NCBI GenBank assembly: GCA_002440145.1
Contig: DJRS01000147.1
Span: 1 to 17,674 of the forward strand
DNA from: Verrucomicrobia bacterium UBA6354
GTDB taxonomy: Bacteria > Verrucomicrobiota > Kiritimatiellia > RFP12 > UBA1067
DNA: 17,674 nt
Direction of reading: 5' to 3'
Shown here: piece after piece, positions 1 through 8,098 of the stretch
How the letters are laid out: each line of letters opens with the position of its first letter
Numbering within the stretch: position 1 is the stretch's first letter
Made by a program: the position numbers and the translations under genes
Notes under the pieces: generated by a model
Told to the model about the DNA's origin: nothing
The model's database searches: none
What the model saw: the letters and a program-made list of their open reading frames with translations, nothing else

Positions 1-1212
1 GGCGCGCCCACGAAGCACGACAGCGCCGATTCGCACGGCGCGCCGCTCGGGGCGGAAGAGACGCGCGGACTCAAAACGGCGCTGGGTTTCGATCCGGACA
101 AATCGTTCTTCGTCCCGGACGAAGTCTATGCGCTGTTCGGCGAGCGTGCGAAGACGCTGGGGCGGATGGCGAAGCGCTGGCGCCGGCAGCATCCGGAGGT
201 CGCGGAAGCCGCCATCGCGCCGGACTACATGAAGTTGATGGAGGCTTTGCCGAAGTTCGAGACGGGCAAGTCCATCGCCACGCGCGCGGCGAGCGGTACC
301 GTCATGAATGCGCTCGCGGCAATCATCCCCGAGCTGGTAGGCGGTTCGGCGGATTTGGGGCCGAGCAACAAGACTTATCTGAAGGGCTTCGGCGAGGTCG
401 GCCCGGGGAGTTTCGAGGGACGCAATATCCATTACGGCATCCGCGAGCTCGCCATGACGGCAATCGCGAACGGGATTACGGCGTTCGGCGGCTTTCGCGG
501 ATACGGCGCCACATTCTTCGTGTTCAGCGATTACTGCAAGCCCGCATTGCGCCTGGCCGCACTGATGAAAGTGCCCTCCATCTTCGTCTTTTCGCACGAC
601 AGTTTCTATGTTGGCGAGGATGGGCCCACGCACGAACCGGTCGAGCATCTCGCTTCCATGCGCATCATCCCCGGCTTGACGACATATCGCCCGGCCGATG
701 CGAACGAGACGGCGTATGCTTGGGCCGAGATGCTTCTCAATGTGAAGGGACCGTCCTGCATTTTGACGACGCGCCAAGACGTGCCGGTGCTGGATGGCGT
801 GCGTCACGAGGGCGTAGCCAAAGGAGGGTATGTAATCTACCAGTCGGGCGAACAGGACGAACATACGCTTCTTTTCATCGCTTCGGGTTCGGAGGTTTCT
901 TTGGCTCTTGAGGCGGCGAAGACGCTCGTGACGGAAGGTCGGGCCGTGCGCGTGGTGTCGATGCCGTCCATGGAACTTTTCCTGCGGCAGCCGGGCGCAT
1001 ACCGCGATTCGGTGATCCCGGGCGGCATGCCGCGTCGTATTATCGTGGAAGCCGGCGTTCGCTTCGGGTGGGACCGTTTCCGTGTCGAGCCGCGCACCAC
1101 GCGTTTCGTGACGATGGACGACTTTGGCGCCTCGGCGCCCTACCGGGATTTGGCGGTGAAGTTCGGGTTTACCGTCGAAAACGTAATCAAGGTCGCGAAA
1201 ACGATTGTTTGA
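1..1212 (+). CDS. tkt: Transketolase, 5'-truncated by the window edge
   Basis: This is the C-terminal 403 codons of transketolase, the thiamine-diphosphate enzyme that moves two-carbon units between sugar phosphates in the pentose phosphate pathway. The reading frame is open from base 1, so the start lies outside the window. Visible family motifs are DSHGAPLG (fragment residues 10-17, the end of the first ThDP domain), GSADLGPSNKT, YGIRE with the glutamate that activates the cofactor (E149 of the fragment), FSDY, and SHDSFYVGEDGPTHEP with the conserved histidine (H211). The C-terminal domain carries EAGVRFGWDRF. The gene ends 26 bp before purE and may be co-transcribed with it. No frameshift is seen. 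The family call is very secure; the symbol tkt (rather than a paralogue such as tktB) is conventional. Confidence 0.96.
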   Translation, partial: GAPTKHDSADSHGAPLGAEETRGLKTALGFDPDKSFFVPDEVYALFGERAKTLGRMAKRWRRQHPEVAEAAIAPDYMKLMEALPKFETGKSIATRAASGTVMNALAAIIPELVGGSADLGPSNKTYLKGFGEVGPGSFEGRNIHYGIRELAMTAIANGITAFGGFRGYGATFFVFSDYCKPALRLAALMKVPSIFVFSHDSFYVGEDGPTHEPVEHLASMRIIPGLTTYRPADANETAYAWAEMLLNVKGPSCILTTRQDVPVLDGVRHEGVAKGGYVIYQSGEQDEHTLLFIASGSEVSLALEAAKTLVTEGRAVRVVSMPSMELFLRQPGAYRDSVIPGGMPRRIIVEAGVRFGWDRFRVEPRTTRFVTMDDFGASAPYRDLAVKFGFTVENVIKVAKTIV

Positions 1213-1238
1213 CGCCCGTGCGGGAAAGGATGGTTGAG

Positions 1239-1736
1239 ATGGAAGTAAATCCTCTTGTCGGCATTGTCATGGGAAGCGATTCGGACTGGCCCCTTGTCCA
1301 AAAGGCGTGCGCCACGCTGAAGGATTTTGGCGTAGCGTATGAGACGCGCGTCATTTCGGCGCATCGCACGCCGGATATCGCGCTGGAATACGCGAAAACG
1401 GCCGAAGCGCGCGGACTCAAAGTCATCATCGCCGCGGCGGGCGGTGCGGCGCATTTGGGCGGTGTCCTCGCGGCTGGCACCGTTCTGCCGGTCATCGGCA
1501 TCCCTGTCGCAGGCGGCGCGCTCAACGGACTGGATGCGCTTTACGCAACGGTGCAAATGCCATCTGGCGTGCCTGTCGCAACGGTTGCCGTGGGCTCGTC
1601 CGGACCGACCAACGCGGCGCTTCTGGCCGTTCAGATCCTAGGGACCGCGGATAAGGGTCTGCGCGAAAAGTTTCATGCGCACAAGGCTTCGTTGCGCTCG
1701 AAAGTCGAGGCGGCAAACGCGCGTATACATTCCTAA
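1239..1736 (+). CDS. purE: N5-carboxyaminoimidazole ribonucleotide mutase (class I PurE)
   Basis: PurE interconverts N5-CAIR and CAIR in de novo purine synthesis. The 165-residue product has the whole family signature: MGSDSDW (11-17), SAHRTPD (40-46) with the catalytic histidine H42, AGGAAHLGG (67-75) and QMPSGVPVATVAV from 106. The usual HLPG is HLGG here. Length fits the class I bacterial enzyme. ATG at 1239 is preferred because AAGGA at 1226-1230 sits 8 nt upstream. An in-frame ATG at 1230 would add MVE but abuts that same motif, and longer upstream extensions run inside tkt. No purK, the usual partner that makes N5-CAIR, is in the window. The gene sits 26 bp after tkt and 27 bp before potA, compatible with read-through. 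Confidence 0.95.
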   Translation: MEVNPLVGIVMGSDSDWPLVQKACATLKDFGVAYETRVISAHRTPDIALEYAKTAEARGLKVIIAAAGGAAHLGGVLAAGTVLPVIGIPVAGGALNGLDALYATVQMPSGVPVATVAVGSSGPTNAALLAVQILGTADKGLREKFHAHKASLRSKVEAANARIHS

Positions 1737-1763
1737 TCGTTCCTTTCAGGGAGGACCGGCGAA

Positions 1764-2873
1764 TTGACTAACGAATTCCTCGTTTTCGATCATGTCACCA
1801 AACGCTTCGGGGCGTTGACGGCGGTGAATGACGTCTCCTTGGCGATTTCAAAGGGCGAATTTTTTTCGCTGTTGGGTCCCTCGGGGTGCGGCAAAACGAC
1901 GCTCCTGCGCATGCTAGGCGGGTTCGAACGCCCGGATTCCGGACGAATCTATCTGGAAGGGCGCGACATTACCGACTTGCCGCCCAACCAGAGGCGCATC
2001 CATACCGTCTTCCAGAATTACGCGCTTTTCCCGACGATGACAATCTGGGACAACATCGCCTTCTCGCTACGTCTGGCCAAGAGTTCCAAGGCTGAGGTCG
2101 AGGAAAAAGTGGACGCCATGCTCGAGATGATACAAATGAGCGAGCACGCCTGGAAGTATCCGGGACAACTTTCGGGCGGACAGAAGCAGCGCGTGGCCAT
2201 TGCGCGTGCACTTGTTGACCGTCCCCAGGTCCTTCTTCTGGATGAGCCTCTCGCTGCGCTCGATTTGAAACTGCGTCAGCATATGTTGCTGGAGCTGGAT
2301 ACGATCCATGACCAGGTCGGCATAACATTCCTTTATGTGACGCACGACCAAGGCGAAGCGATGAGTCTTTCGGATCGTATTGCGGTCATCAATCGTGGAT
2401 GTATAGAACAGTTGGATGTGCCGGCGAAAATCTACGAGGCGCCTGCTTCGCGTTTTGTCGCCTCGTTTATCGGCGATACCAACTTTATTTCGGGCGAGAT
2501 CGTTTCCGTGGAAGGTGATTACTGCACAATCCAACCCGATGGATTCCCCGCCATTCGCGCCTTTAACGACAAGAATCTAAAAGTCGGCCAAATGGTCGAT
2601 CTCTCCATCCGGCCGGAAAAGATTCGCGTGACAACGAATCCCCCGTCGCCGGAACAGGGCGCGTCCATCAACGTGTTCCCCGCCGTGGTCAAGGACATTG
2701 TCTATCAGGGCGTCTACACAAAGTTCTGGCTTATGGCGAGTGGCAGACAGATTGCCACGATTCAACCGCATTCTCGCTTTTTGCTCGATCAGGAGACGTT
2801 GACATGGAATGAGCACGCCTTTGTTTGGTGGCACCCGGATGACGGCTACATGGTGGAAGTGGAATCCAAATGA
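1764..2873 (+). CDS. potA: Spermidine/putrescine ABC importer ATPase
   Basis: This is the cytoplasmic ATP-hydrolysing subunit of a polyamine importer. The 369-residue protein shows Walker A GPSGCGKT (38-45), Q-loop Q84, signature LSGGQ (136-140), Walker B LLLDEP (157-162), the D-loop ALD (165-167) and H-loop H194. A TOBE-type regulatory domain follows from about residue 240 to the end, as in PotA-like importer ATPases. The start is TTG at 1764, supported by AGGGAGGA at 1748-1755, 8 nt upstream; no ATG gives a better fit. It overlaps potB by 4 bp (ATGA), suggesting translational coupling. The specificity call rests on the adjacent PotD-like binding protein; the ATPase alone would fit any CUT1 or polyamine type importer. 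Confidence 0.92.
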   Translation: MTNEFLVFDHVTKRFGALTAVNDVSLAISKGEFFSLLGPSGCGKTTLLRMLGGFERPDSGRIYLEGRDITDLPPNQRRIHTVFQNYALFPTMTIWDNIAFSLRLAKSSKAEVEEKVDAMLEMIQMSEHAWKYPGQLSGGQKQRVAIARALVDRPQVLLLDEPLAALDLKLRQHMLLELDTIHDQVGITFLYVTHDQGEAMSLSDRIAVINRGCIEQLDVPAKIYEAPASRFVASFIGDTNFISGEIVSVEGDYCTIQPDGFPAIRAFNDKNLKVGQMVDLSIRPEKIRVTTNPPSPEQGASINVFPAVVKDIVYQGVYTKFWLMASGRQIATIQPHSRFLLDQETLTWNEHAFVWWHPDDGYMVEVESK

Positions 2874-3865
2874 AGAATCGCATTCACGATTGGCGTAACG
2901 AATGGGCGTTGACACTCCCTTCTTTCTTGTGGCTTTTGCTCTTCTTCGCAATACCTGCCCTTATTGTGCTCGCTTTCACGTTCCATGCGCACAGCGCCAA
3001 TGGTGGCGTGGGGGCGTGGAGTTTGACGACATGGCGCGAGTTGGTCGATCCTGACTATCCAACCATCGTCTGGAAAACGATTCGCATATCTTTTGAAGTG
3101 ACCTTTTGGAGCATTCTGCTTGCGCTTCCCTGCGCCTACGCAATCGCACGAATGAAGCGGCGATGGCGCGCTCTTGTCGCCGCCTCCATCATGCTTCCTT
3201 TTTGGACGAGTTTCATCGTGCGCGTCTTTGCTTGGAAGACTATGCTTCATCCGGACGGTTGGCTCCAATCCTGCTATTTGGGTTGGTTGCGCGCACGCGC
3301 TTGGCTTTTCGACTGGCTCCCCGGGTTTGTGCAGCATGGGCTCATCAATTGCGGTCTGGCGTCGGCTTCGCCGGTGGATCCGGCATCCTCGACGATCTTG
3401 GACAGCGAAGCCGCCGTCATCATCGTTTCGGTCTATTCGCTTTTGCCTTTTGCGATCATGCCCATTTACACGGCGGCCGAAAAGTTTGACTTTTCTTTGT
3501 TGGAAGCTGCGCGCGACTTGGGTGCACGGGGTTTTTATGCGTTTCGCAAGATTTTCATTCCCGGTATACGACAAGGGATAGTGTCGGCGGTCCTGATGGT
3601 TTTTATTCCGGCGATCGGATCCTATGTCATCCCCCAGATGCTGGGCGGCACGGACTGCATCCTTATCGGCAACAAGATCTTCATGCGCGCAATGCAGAAT
3701 CGCAACATTCCGCACGCCTCGGCCTTGGCAACGCTCATGGCGGTTACCGTTCTGGTTCCGCTTGGTCTCGCCGTCTGGTGGAAGAAACGTCAGGATGCGC
3801 GCGACCGGAAACGGCTGGAGACGCAAACGGCCCGGCTTATGAGCGGGAGGGATCCGTTGGCATGA
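2870..3865 (+). CDS. potB: Spermidine/putrescine ABC importer permease PotB
   Basis: This is one of the two membrane subunits of the polyamine importer. The 331-residue protein has about six hydrophobic segments (near residues 16-38, 72-94, 101-121, 181-201, 237-257 and 283-304). It also has the permease EAA loop, LEAARDLGA...FIPGI (211-233), which contacts the ATPase. It is longer than a typical PotB of about 275-290 residues. The excess is mainly a stretch of about 50 residues between the third and fourth segments (126-180), rich in W, L, A and S, plus a basic C-terminal tail. The start overlaps the potA stop (ATGA at 2870-2873) and the end overlaps potC in the same way. Assignment as B rather than C follows gene order and length. 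Confidence 0.9.
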   Translation: MKNRIHDWRNEWALTLPSFLWLLLFFAIPALIVLAFTFHAHSANGGVGAWSLTTWRELVDPDYPTIVWKTIRISFEVTFWSILLALPCAYAIARMKRRWRALVAASIMLPFWTSFIVRVFAWKTMLHPDGWLQSCYLGWLRARAWLFDWLPGFVQHGLINCGLASASPVDPASSTILDSEAAVIIVSVYSLLPFAIMPIYTAAEKFDFSLLEAARDLGARGFYAFRKIFIPGIRQGIVSAVLMVFIPAIGSYVIPQMLGGTDCILIGNKIFMRAMQNRNIPHASALATLMAVTVLVPLGLAVWWKKRQDARDRKRLETQTARLMSGRDPLA

Positions 3866-4692
3866 AACGTTCCTATTTTTCGATTGCCGTTCTCGCTGCG
3901 GTTTTGGCGTTTCTCTACATCCCGATTCTGCTGGTGGTTATTTATGGTTTCATCCCGAACGGGATATCCATGAGTTTTTTTGATGCAAACGGGAACTTTG
4001 CAGGGCTTACGACGAAGTGGTATGCGCTTATTTTCACGGCAGACCGGCGCATAGGCGCGTTGATGCAGAGTTTCTGGCTTTCGTTGATCGTCGCCGCCCT
4101 TGCGACATTTGTTTCCTGTGTTTTGGGCACGACCGCCGCGCTAGCCTTGCACCGCTGGCGAGATCGTTTGCAGTCCATCCATCATGCGCTCATCTACCTG
4201 CCGCTCATCATGCCCGACATCCTGATCGGCATTTCGCTTTTGATGCTCTTTGTGGCGGTTAAAGTCGAGTGCGGATTTTGGACGATTCTCATCGCGCATG
4301 TCACGTTCTGCGTGTCGTATGTCGTCATGACCATTCTTGCGCGCCTGCAGGATTTTGACGATCGCATCATAGAGGCGGCATATGATTTGGGCGCCGGGCC
4401 GTGGTATACGTTCTTCCATGTCCAGCTCCCCATGCTCATGCCGGGTATCGTGGCGGGCGGACTTCTTGCGTTCACTCTTTCCATCGACGATGTCGTCATT
4501 ACGTCGTTCGTCAACGGAGCGGGAACGAACACCTTCCCGACGTATGTGAGCTCGATGACGAAGCATTCGCGGAATTTGCCTGCCGTCTTCGCGCTTTCGA
4601 CGCTCATGCTCATCTTTACCTGCGTGCTGGCCGGGCTTTCCAAGCTCATCGCGCGCAGACAACAACCCAATAAAGGAATAAAGCAAAAATGA
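3862..4692 (+). CDS. potC: Spermidine/putrescine ABC importer permease PotC
   Basis: This is the second membrane subunit of the polyamine importer, 276 residues, close to the usual PotC length. It begins with a hydrophobic segment (residues 6-30) and has further membrane segments near 68-96, 108-133, 138-160, 192-215 and 240-262. The EAA loop is IEAAYDLGA...VQLPMLMPGI (170-196), followed by the PotC-like LSIDDVVITSFVNG. ATG at 3862 overlaps the potB stop by 4 bp and has GGGAGGGA at 3845-3852, 9 nt upstream. An in-frame upstream extension to 3778 would lie inside potB and is not needed. Its stop overlaps potD by 4 bp. Confidence 0.92.
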   Translation: MKRSYFSIAVLAAVLAFLYIPILLVVIYGFIPNGISMSFFDANGNFAGLTTKWYALIFTADRRIGALMQSFWLSLIVAALATFVSCVLGTTAALALHRWRDRLQSIHHALIYLPLIMPDILIGISLLMLFVAVKVECGFWTILIAHVTFCVSYVVMTILARLQDFDDRIIEAAYDLGAGPWYTFFHVQLPMLMPGIVAGGLLAFTLSIDDVVITSFVNGAGTNTFPTYVSSMTKHSRNLPAVFALSTLMLIFTCVLAGLSKLIARRQQPNKGIKQK

Positions 4693-5765
4693 AGAAACTG
4701 TCTTTTGCGCGTCTTGGCGGCGCGGTCCTTTCTGCGGCGCTTCTCCTTGGATGCGAGAAGAAGCCCGAACTGCATATCTATACCTGGAGCGATTACATCG
4801 CGCCCTCCGTGATCGAGTCGTTCGAGGCGGCGCACAATTGCAAGGTCGTCGTGGATACTTTCGACTCGAACGAGACCATGTACGCGAAACTCAAGGCCGG
4901 CGGGGCCGGATACGACATTATCATGCCCAGCTCGTATCTTGTCGCGCTCATGGCGCGCGAGGGATTGATCGCCAAGCTCGATCACGCCAAGATGCCCAAT
5001 GTGCGCCAGAACTTCGATCCGTCCTTCAAAAGCCAGATCCTGGACGCGACCCTGACGTACAACGTCCCCTACGCGGTGACGTACACGGGGTTCATGTACG
5101 CGAAGGACAAAATGCCGGCCGGCGCCGATGTCGCTTCCTGGTCCATCCTCTCCAATCCGGCGCTGAAGGGCAAAATCACGCTTCTTGACGATGTCCGTGA
5201 AGTGATTGGCGCGGGGCTCATGTCGCTGGGCTACAAGATCAACTCCCGCAATCCGGCGGAAATCGACGCGGCGGTTGCGCGCGTTCTGGAATGGAAGAAG
5301 AACATCCGCAAGTTCGACGCGGAGAGCTACAAGACGGAAGTCGCCTCCGGCGCGACCTGGCTCGGGCACGGCTATTCCACCGACACGACCCAGGTTATCG
5401 TCGGGGACGAAGAAGAAGGACTCGCCCCGCGCCATGATATCGGCTTCGCCTTGCCGAAGGAAGGTTTCACCATCGCGTTCGACGAGATGGTCCTTTCGTC
5501 CGCCGCGCCGAATCCGGATCTGGCCTACGCCTTCATGGACTACGTCTACCGGGGCGACGTTGCCGCGGAGAACATGGACTACATCATGGGGCCCATGCCG
5601 GTGAAGCCGGGTATCGAGAAACTGGATCCGGACTATCGCAAGCTGATCATCCTGCCGCCGGACGTGATTGCACGCGGGCAGGTTCTGGAACCGGTGGATG
5701 ACGATCCAGCCGTCATGGAACTCTACAACAAGGCATGGGATCGCATCAAAGCGACGAATGATTGA
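4689..5765 (+). CDS. potD: Polyamine-binding lipoprotein PotD
   Basis: This is the substrate-binding component that delivers spermidine or putrescine to PotBC. The 358-residue protein starts with a lipoprotein signal peptide (basic MKK, hydrophobic core, lipobox LLGC with Cys22), so it is predicted to be membrane-anchored outside the inner membrane. Family motifs are HIYTWSDYI (29-37), FDSNETMYAKL (58-68), the LLDDVREVIGAG segment (165-176) and LPKEGFTIAFDE (255-266). These match the order of conserved blocks in E. coli PotD, including the aromatic and acidic polyamine-pocket positions. It is the last gene of the four-gene unit. RBS AAGGA lies at 4673-4677, 11 nt before the ATG. Which polyamine is preferred cannot be read from sequence. 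Confidence 0.93.
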   Translation: MKKLSFARLGGAVLSAALLLGCEKKPELHIYTWSDYIAPSVIESFEAAHNCKVVVDTFDSNETMYAKLKAGGAGYDIIMPSSYLVALMAREGLIAKLDHAKMPNVRQNFDPSFKSQILDATLTYNVPYAVTYTGFMYAKDKMPAGADVASWSILSNPALKGKITLLDDVREVIGAGLMSLGYKINSRNPAEIDAAVARVLEWKKNIRKFDAESYKTEVASGATWLGHGYSTDTTQVIVGDEEEGLAPRHDIGFALPKEGFTIAFDEMVLSSAAPNPDLAYAFMDYVYRGDVAAENMDYIMGPMPVKPGIEKLDPDYRKLIILPPDVIARGQVLEPVDDDPAVMELYNKAWDRIKATND

Positions 5766-5773
5766 TTTGTGGC

Positions 5774-5821
5774 TCCCGGTTGCCGGGGCGAATTCCTCGA
5801 AAACCGGGACAAGGCCTTGTC
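5774..5821. promoter_or_regulatory. Inverted repeats between potD and ilvD
   Basis: The 84-bp gap after potD contains three self-complementary arrangements. TCCCGGTT (5774-5781) pairs perfectly with AACCGGGA (5802-5809), giving an 8-bp stem with a 20-nt loop. An alternative small hairpin, CCCGG-TTG-CCGGG (5775-5787), competes with it. Immediately after is a perfect 14-bp palindrome GACAAGGCCTTGTC (5808-5821). No U-tract follows, so this is not a classic intrinsic terminator. It could be an operator, a processing or mRNA-protecting hairpin at the end of the pot transcript, or chance in GC-rich DNA. The ilvD RBS (TAAGGAAG, 5836-5843) follows 14 bp later. Confidence 0.3.
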
Positions 5822-5849
5822 AACGCTGTAATAAGTAAGGAAGAACCGA

Positions 5850-7517
5850 ATGATTTCAGATCAGATAAAGAAGGGGAAGGAACGCGCTCCCCATCGTAGC
5901 CTTTTGTTCGCGACCGGCATGACCCGGTCGGATATGAGCAAGCCGTTTATTGGCATTTGCAACAGCTACGAGAGTTTCGTGCCGGGGCACTGCCACTTGA
6001 ACAAGGTCGGCGAGTGGCTGAAGAAGTGCGTCATCGAGGCGGGCGGCGTGCCGATGGAGTTCAACACGATCGCCGTCTGCGACGGCATCGCCATGGCGCA
6101 CCCGGGGATGAAGTTTTCGCTGCCCTCGCGCGAACTGATCGCCGATTCGGTCGAGACGGTGGCGCGGGCGCACTGTTTCGATGCGATGATCTGCGTGCCG
6201 AACTGCGACAAGATCGTGCCGGGCATGATCATCGGGGCCATCCGCACGGGCATCCCGACCATTTTCGCCTCGGGCGGACCCATGGCGCCGGGGCACGACC
6301 CCAAGACGGGGAAGGATACGGACCTGAATTCCGTCTTCGAGGCCGTCGGGGCGGAAAACGTGGGCAAGATAACGGAAAAGGACCTTCAGGCGGTGGAGGA
6401 GACGAGCTGCCCGGGGTGCGGTTCGTGTTCGGGCATGTTCACGGCGAACTCCATGAACTGCCTGTGCGAGGCGTTCGGCCTGGCGTTGCCGGGGAACGGC
6501 TCCATTCTGGCGATAGACCCGCGGCGGAAGGAACTTTGGCGGCAGGCGGCGTTCCGCGCCGTGGCGCTGGCGAAGGCGGGCGGTCCGCTGCCGAAGGATT
6601 TGATTACCCAAGCTTCCATGGACAACGCCATCACGCTCGACATGGCGATGGGCGGCTCGACGAACACCGTGCTCCACACGCTCGCCATAGCCCGCGAGGC
6701 GGGGATTGACTACTCCCTGACGCGCATGAACGAGATTTCCGCCCGGACGCCCTACATCTGCAAGCTGGCGCCTTCGGGCCACTACCACGTCGTGGACCTG
6801 GACCGCGCCGGCGGGGTCATGGCGATTCTGAAGCGCCTGCCGCGCGAACTGATCCGGACGGACGCGCCGACCGTCGGCGGAAAGACGATTGGCGAGCAGA
6901 TCGACGCGGCCCGGATCGCGGACGACGACGTCATCCGCACCCTGGAGAATCCCTATTCGCAGGACGGCGGGCTGGCCGTGCTCTGGGGCAACCTGGCGGA
7001 AAAAGGGTCCGTCGTCAAGAAGGGCGGCGTGGCGCCTTCGATGATGACGTTCACGGGCCAGGCGATCTGCTTCGATTCGCAGGAGGAGGCGTGCGCCGGC
7101 ATTCTGGCGGGCAAGGTCAAGCCGGGGCATGTCGTGGTCATCCGCTATGAGGGGCCGAAGGGCGGCCCGGGCATGCAGGAAATGCTCGCGCCTACTTCCT
7201 ATATAATAGGAGCGGGACTGGGCGAATCGGTCGCGCTCATCACGGACGGACGCTTCTCGGGCGCCACGCACGGGGCGTGCGTCGGCCATGTTTCGCCTGA
7301 GGCGGCCGAAGGCGGCCTCATCGGACTACTGAAGGACGGCGACGAAATCACGATCGACATCCCCAAGCGCGCCCTCAACGCCAACCTGACCGAAGACGAG
7401 ATCGCCGCGCGCCGGAAGGCGCAGGCCGCCTGGTCGCCCCGCATCCGCGGCGGCTGGCTCGAGCGGTATGCGCGGCTTGTCGGGAACGCGTCCACGGGCG
7501 CTTCGCTCAAGTCCTAA
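5850..7517 (+). CDS. ilvD: Dihydroxy-acid dehydratase
   Basis: IlvD dehydrates 2,3-dihydroxy-3-methyl acids to 2-oxo acids, a shared step in valine, leucine and isoleucine synthesis. The enzyme carries an iron-sulfur cluster. The 555-residue product matches the roughly 550-560 residue form. Visible motifs are CDGIAMAHPGM (77-87), CVPNCDKIVPGM (115-126), and the cluster region CPGCGSCSGMFTANSMNC (187-204). Further blocks are LALPGNG, MGGSTNTVLH, GPKGGPGMQEML and TDGRFSGATHG. Cysteines C119 and C193 lie at conserved cluster positions; whether the cluster is 2Fe-2S or 4Fe-4S cannot be decided here. ATG 5850 has TAAGGAAG 6 nt upstream. GC content in its body is visibly higher than in potA-C. No other ilv or leu gene is in the window. 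Confidence 0.96.
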   Translation: MISDQIKKGKERAPHRSLLFATGMTRSDMSKPFIGICNSYESFVPGHCHLNKVGEWLKKCVIEAGGVPMEFNTIAVCDGIAMAHPGMKFSLPSRELIADSVETVARAHCFDAMICVPNCDKIVPGMIIGAIRTGIPTIFASGGPMAPGHDPKTGKDTDLNSVFEAVGAENVGKITEKDLQAVEETSCPGCGSCSGMFTANSMNCLCEAFGLALPGNGSILAIDPRRKELWRQAAFRAVALAKAGGPLPKDLITQASMDNAITLDMAMGGSTNTVLHTLAIAREAGIDYSLTRMNEISARTPYICKLAPSGHYHVVDLDRAGGVMAILKRLPRELIRTDAPTVGGKTIGEQIDAARIADDDVIRTLENPYSQDGGLAVLWGNLAEKGSVVKKGGVAPSMMTFTGQAICFDSQEEACAGILAGKVKPGHVVVIRYEGPKGGPGMQEMLAPTSYIIGAGLGESVALITDGRFSGATHGACVGHVSPEAAEGGLIGLLKDGDEITIDIPKRALNANLTEDEIAARRKAQAAWSPRIRGGWLERYARLVGNASTGASLKS

Positions 7518-7534
7518 GGAGGGGCGGAGGATAC

Positions 7535-8068
7535 ATGGAGAACAATCCGCTTTCCCGTTTCGTGCGCGCGATTCCCGATTTCCCGAAGAAGGGCGTCCTT
7601 TTCCGGGACGTGACGGGCATTCTGGACAGCGCCGAGGGGTTCCACATGGCCCTCGATCAGATGCAGCAGGCGATAAACGGTACCCGTGTGGATATTGTCG
7701 TGGCGCCCGAATCGCGCGGCTTCATCTTCGGCGCGGCGCTTGCCGACCGCCTGAGCACGGCCTTCGCGCCCATCCGCAAGCCGGGGAAACTGCCGCGGGA
7801 GACGGTGGCCGAATCGTACGACCTGGAATACGGCTCGGCCTGCCTGCATTTGCATTGCGACGCGATCAAGCCGGGCCAGAGCGTCGTTTTCGTGGACGAT
7901 CTTCTGGCCACGGGCGGGACGGCGCTCGCAGGTGCGCATCTCGTGGAAAAGCTGGGCGGGCGCATCGTTAAGATGGTGTTCCCGATCGAACTCGAGGGAT
8001 TCAACGCGCGGCACGACAAACTCAAGGACTATGATGTCGTGACGCTCGTGAAGTATCCGGGAAAGTAA
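7535..8068 (+). CDS. apt: Adenine phosphoribosyltransferase
   Basis: Apt makes AMP from adenine and PRPP in the cytoplasm (purine salvage). The 177-residue protein matches the family length and shows IPDFPKKGVLFRDVT (13-27), the APESRGFIFG segment (58-67), RKPGKLP (81-87) and the PRPP-binding motif VVFVDDLLATGGTA (116-129). Two purine-rich ribosome-binding stretches precede the ATG: AAGGAGGGG at 7516-7524, overlapping the ilvD stop, and GGAGG at 7526-7530. Both suggest strong translation. It lies 17 bp after ilvD and is probably in the same transcript. With a polyamine importer nearby it could recycle adenine released from methylthioadenosine, but that link is inference. Confidence 0.95.
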   Translation: MENNPLSRFVRAIPDFPKKGVLFRDVTGILDSAEGFHMALDQMQQAINGTRVDIVVAPESRGFIFGAALADRLSTAFAPIRKPGKLPRETVAESYDLEYGSACLHLHCDAIKPGQSVVFVDDLLATGGTALAGAHLVEKLGGRIVKMVFPIELEGFNARHDKLKDYDVVTLVKYPGK

Positions 8069-8098
8069 GCCGAACCTATGTCCGGAAGGGAGCAGACG

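Noticed and set aside
1230..1238. Earlier ATG for purE
   Set aside because: The only Shine-Dalgarno-like motif (AAGGA, 1226-1230) abuts this ATG, while it is correctly spaced for ATG 1239.
5856..7289. A 477-codon open frame on the minus strand
   Set aside because: It is antisense to ilvD and has the same low-complexity Arg/His-rich composition expected of a shadow frame.
8078..8098. Earlier ATG for the EF-hand protein
   Set aside because: The later ATG at 8099 has AAGGGAG 6 nt upstream; the earlier one has only a poorly spaced GGGAAAG within the end of apt. The earlier start remains possible.
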